This document shows, one piece after another, positions 62,065 to 64,000 of a DNA stretch of 64,000 bases (the stretch's first letter is position 1; each line of letters opens with the position of its first letter). The DNA is taken from contig CP129469.1 of NCBI GenBank assembly GCA_030583665.1, positions 1,789,043 through 1,853,042 of the forward strand, in the 5' to 3' direction. The stretch is from Candidatus Jettenia sp. AMX2. Its GTDB lineage: Bacteria > Planctomycetota > Brocadiia > Brocadiales > Brocadiaceae. Position numbers and translations under genes: made by a program. Under the pieces are notes generated by a model, which saw only the letters and a program-made list of their open reading frames with translations, made no database searches and was not told where the DNA came from.

Positions 62065-63291
62065 ATGTCTTATAAAAAGAAATTTTTCGAGTTTATTATA
62101 AAGTGTATGCAGAGAAAGTACTCACTGTGGTATCTCTTCATTGCAACGTTATTTTGTTTTACAGTGACGGCTTCTCCTGAAGAGATACTCATACCCGGAA
62201 ATTCAAAATTAGAAGAGAGCTTCTCTGAATTGAATAAAAAAGGGCAGATAGAAAAAGAATTTCATTTGTATGCTACGGATGGTTATCAGGAAATGGCTGA
62301 CGGAGAATTTATCTATTTCTGGGGGTTTACCCATGCAAAGGATTTTGCCGATACCGGGGAAATAAAGACAAAAGAAGAAAGGGACGGGAAATTACTACCA
62401 CTCAAAGTGCCCGGTGACGAGATACGTCTCATATCAGGTAAGAATTACGTTGTCGTTCTGCACAATGCCGGATTTTATGAAACGGAGGCACATTCCGGTG
62501 TTCATGGCGTTTCGCACACCATCCATTTCCATGGACTGGATCTCATACCAGCCTATGATGGTGTACCAAACCTGCCTTATACTCCTGTATTTCCAGGAGA
62601 AAAGTACCGGTATTTGTTAACAATACCGGAAGATATTGAAGGGTCGTACATGGGACACTGCCATGTGGATGCCACCAATCATCTCATGGCGGGGATGTAT
62701 TTCCCTTTAATACTGGAAAAAAGGCCAAATGAAATCTACGGATATAAATTTGATAGAGAATATACGCTTCTTATGAGCGAAGTTGATAGTGAATACATGG
62801 AGATGCTCAGGACAGAAGGAAACATACGGCGTGGATTGGATTGGAAGTCAAATTATTTTATGCTCAATGGCAGAATATTTACGGATAAATTGACAAATCC
62901 CTTGTCCACGATTAATGACCCTAAGACAAGAATCGTTGCATACGAAGGCGAGACTGTTTTGGTTCGATTAATGGCCATAGGGTATAACCACATATTTGCA
63001 TGGCATCCACACGGGTTTCATGGGTTGGTAATCGGGACAGATGGGAGAAAGTTAAGCTATCCATATGAAAAAGATACTTTACTTATTGGATCTGGTGAGC
63101 GATATGACATTTTATATAAAATTCCTGATTCTTCTTCGTTGAGAGGATGCTCGTCATGTAATTATGGACCTGGTATCAGCATAGCCCATGACCACAATAT
63201 GATGGGGATGGTAAGTCAGGGAATGTATCCGCACGGGCCACAAACTATTTTTGATGTGAGATCAAAAAGGATGAAGCCAAATGATAAGTAA
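62065..63291 (+). CDS. secreted multicopper oxidase-like protein
   Basis: 408 residues. Hydrophobic residues 18-35 (KYSLWYLFIATLFCFTVTAS) are a signal peptide or anchor. Copper-ligand motifs: HTIHFHGLD (type 2/3), GHCHVDATNHLMAGMYFPL (type 1-like His-Cys-His), HIFAWHPHGFHG and AHDHNMMGM. The protein is shorter than the 622-residue oxidase at 5385 and its motifs are in a different order, closer to two-domain oxidases or nitrite-reductase-like proteins. GAGGAAAGCACA precedes ATG 62065. Substrate unknown; anammox organisms encode several such periplasmic copper proteins. Confidence 0.8.
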   Translation: MSYKKKFFEFIIKCMQRKYSLWYLFIATLFCFTVTASPEEILIPGNSKLEESFSELNKKGQIEKEFHLYATDGYQEMADGEFIYFWGFTHAKDFADTGEIKTKEERDGKLLPLKVPGDEIRLISGKNYVVVLHNAGFYETEAHSGVHGVSHTIHFHGLDLIPAYDGVPNLPYTPVFPGEKYRYLLTIPEDIEGSYMGHCHVDATNHLMAGMYFPLILEKRPNEIYGYKFDREYTLLMSEVDSEYMEMLRTEGNIRRGLDWKSNYFMLNGRIFTDKLTNPLSTINDPKTRIVAYEGETVLVRLMAIGYNHIFAWHPHGFHGLVIGTDGRKLSYPYEKDTLLIGSGERYDILYKIPDSSSLRGCSSCNYGPGISIAHDHNMMGMVSQGMYPHGPQTIFDVRSKRMKPNDK

Positions 63292-63351
63292 GCCATATTT
63301 TAGGTGTATCAGGAATTTGTGACAAGGGTGTCATGTTTATATCTAAATATT

Positions 63352-63370
63352 ACTAAGTTTTCAACTTAGT
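63352..63370. terminator. hairpin downstream of the copper oxidase gene
   Basis: ACTAAGTT pairs with AACTTAGT around TTC. A mixed T/C-rich stretch follows. A weak terminator candidate, 61 bases past the stop. The rest of 63,292-63,616 shows no gene. Confidence 0.5.
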
Positions 63371-63616
63371 TCCCTTTGATTTACTGGCAAGGGTAATTTT
63401 ATTGAACGGTGAAGAAACGGGGCAAGGTCTTGTTTCTTGATGTTTTGAATACCAGGGACATCATAGTTAATTATTGACTCAGTGTTGAAAAACGGCTACG
63501 ATTCCCCTATTGCTAGGATCGTTCGTGTGGTAAATCACAGGAGTACGCCATGCCGGCAGAAACCTGACCAGAAGGGGTCTTAAAAGAAAAGGGAAGATTC
63601 CTAAAATTAAGTATTG

Positions 63617-64000
63617 GTGTCCGTACGCAGTAACATTTGTTTATTTTTACGGGTTAAAGTCCCGTCCGGGGAATTATCCGTTCACCCCGGTAGTTCAAGG
63701 GAGCGGTGGCTGAGCAATCAGGGCCGTAAGTTCCCAATTGGCAAAACTGCAGGCCACAGCGCAAGCGAATCTATAAGTAGCCTCGTCAATATAAATTGAA
63801 GATGCCGACCTTGTGGACTTGTGGACATACGGGGAAGGTCGAAGATTGCAGACTCAGGCAACGGAAGGAGTCTGCAATATCTTCCGGGGTACCAGGGGTG
63901 ACATGCAGTGGAAGATAAACAGACCAGTGCCGGAGACCCTATGCAGTAATGTTTGAGGGGCATAAACCGCTCTGTATAAGGAAACGAAATCACAGCGGGT
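63617..64000 (+). mobile_element. probable group II intron, 5' part (runs off the end)
   Basis: GGGTTAAAGTCCCG and GGGGAATTATCCG, then CTGCAGGCCACAGCGCAAGC, GAATCTATAAGTAGCCTC and ATACGGGGAAGGTCGAAG resemble the conserved domain I of bacterial group II introns that carry a reverse transcriptase. No RT frame is inside the window. The exact 5' end (a GTGYG-like GTGTC near 63618) is uncertain. Confidence 0.45.

Overview
The window looks like chromosome from an anammox-type planctomycete (Candidatus Brocadia/Kuenenia/Jettenia-like). This is an inference from gene content: futalosine-route menaquinone genes, a transaldolase-glucose-6-phosphate isomerase fusion, copper oxidases and a haem c protein. 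The intergenic DNA is full of repeats and decayed insertion sequences. No tRNA, rRNA or CRISPR array was recognised.

Positions 1-10,300 carry a partial small gene, a two-helix channel-like protein, a RhlE-type helicase, a broken LamG protein, a large multicopper oxidase, an MscS channel, a haem c protein and a ferritin-like protein. Positions 10,590-18,400 hold trpS, a DUF445 protein, mqnB, mqnD and transketolase between mirrored inverted repeats. Positions 18,480-27,230 form a sugar-phosphate block on the minus strand: pgl, zwf, gnd, tal-pgi, rpiB and a flavin disulfide oxidoreductase. With the transketolase they make a nearly complete oxidative and non-oxidative pentose phosphate pathway. 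A GH15-DUF547 fusion, a TVP38-type membrane protein and a TIGR04283-type glycosyltransferase follow, up to 31,470.

Positions 34,460-57,250 are the most striking part. About twenty sites with inverted RYYYAAC and GTTRRRY ends separate short genes that all lie on the minus strand, each gene followed by a site. I read this as an integron gene-cassette array. A decayed integron integrase (52,415-52,804), split by a palindromic insertion, lies inside it and points the same way as the cassettes. Cassettes carry toxin-antitoxin modules (HicAB, HigBA and a BrnTA-like pair, each with a damaged component), an SbcCD/YhaON-like ATPase-nuclease pair, possible PD-(D/E)XK nucleases, an exonuclease-BRCT protein, an MFS-ChrB pair, a TSUP permease, an endonuclease/exonuclease/phosphatase protein and several proteins of unknown function. 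A gene-free cassette with a promoter-like sequence occurs twice. An IS3 element lies at the left border and a frameshifted IS1380-like element lies inside.

Positions 57,540-64,000 return to ordinary chromosome: an AsmA protein, IS remnants, an antitoxin with a deleted toxin, a wrecked ArsM-like methyltransferase, a second multicopper oxidase and what looks like the 5' part of a group II intron running off the end.
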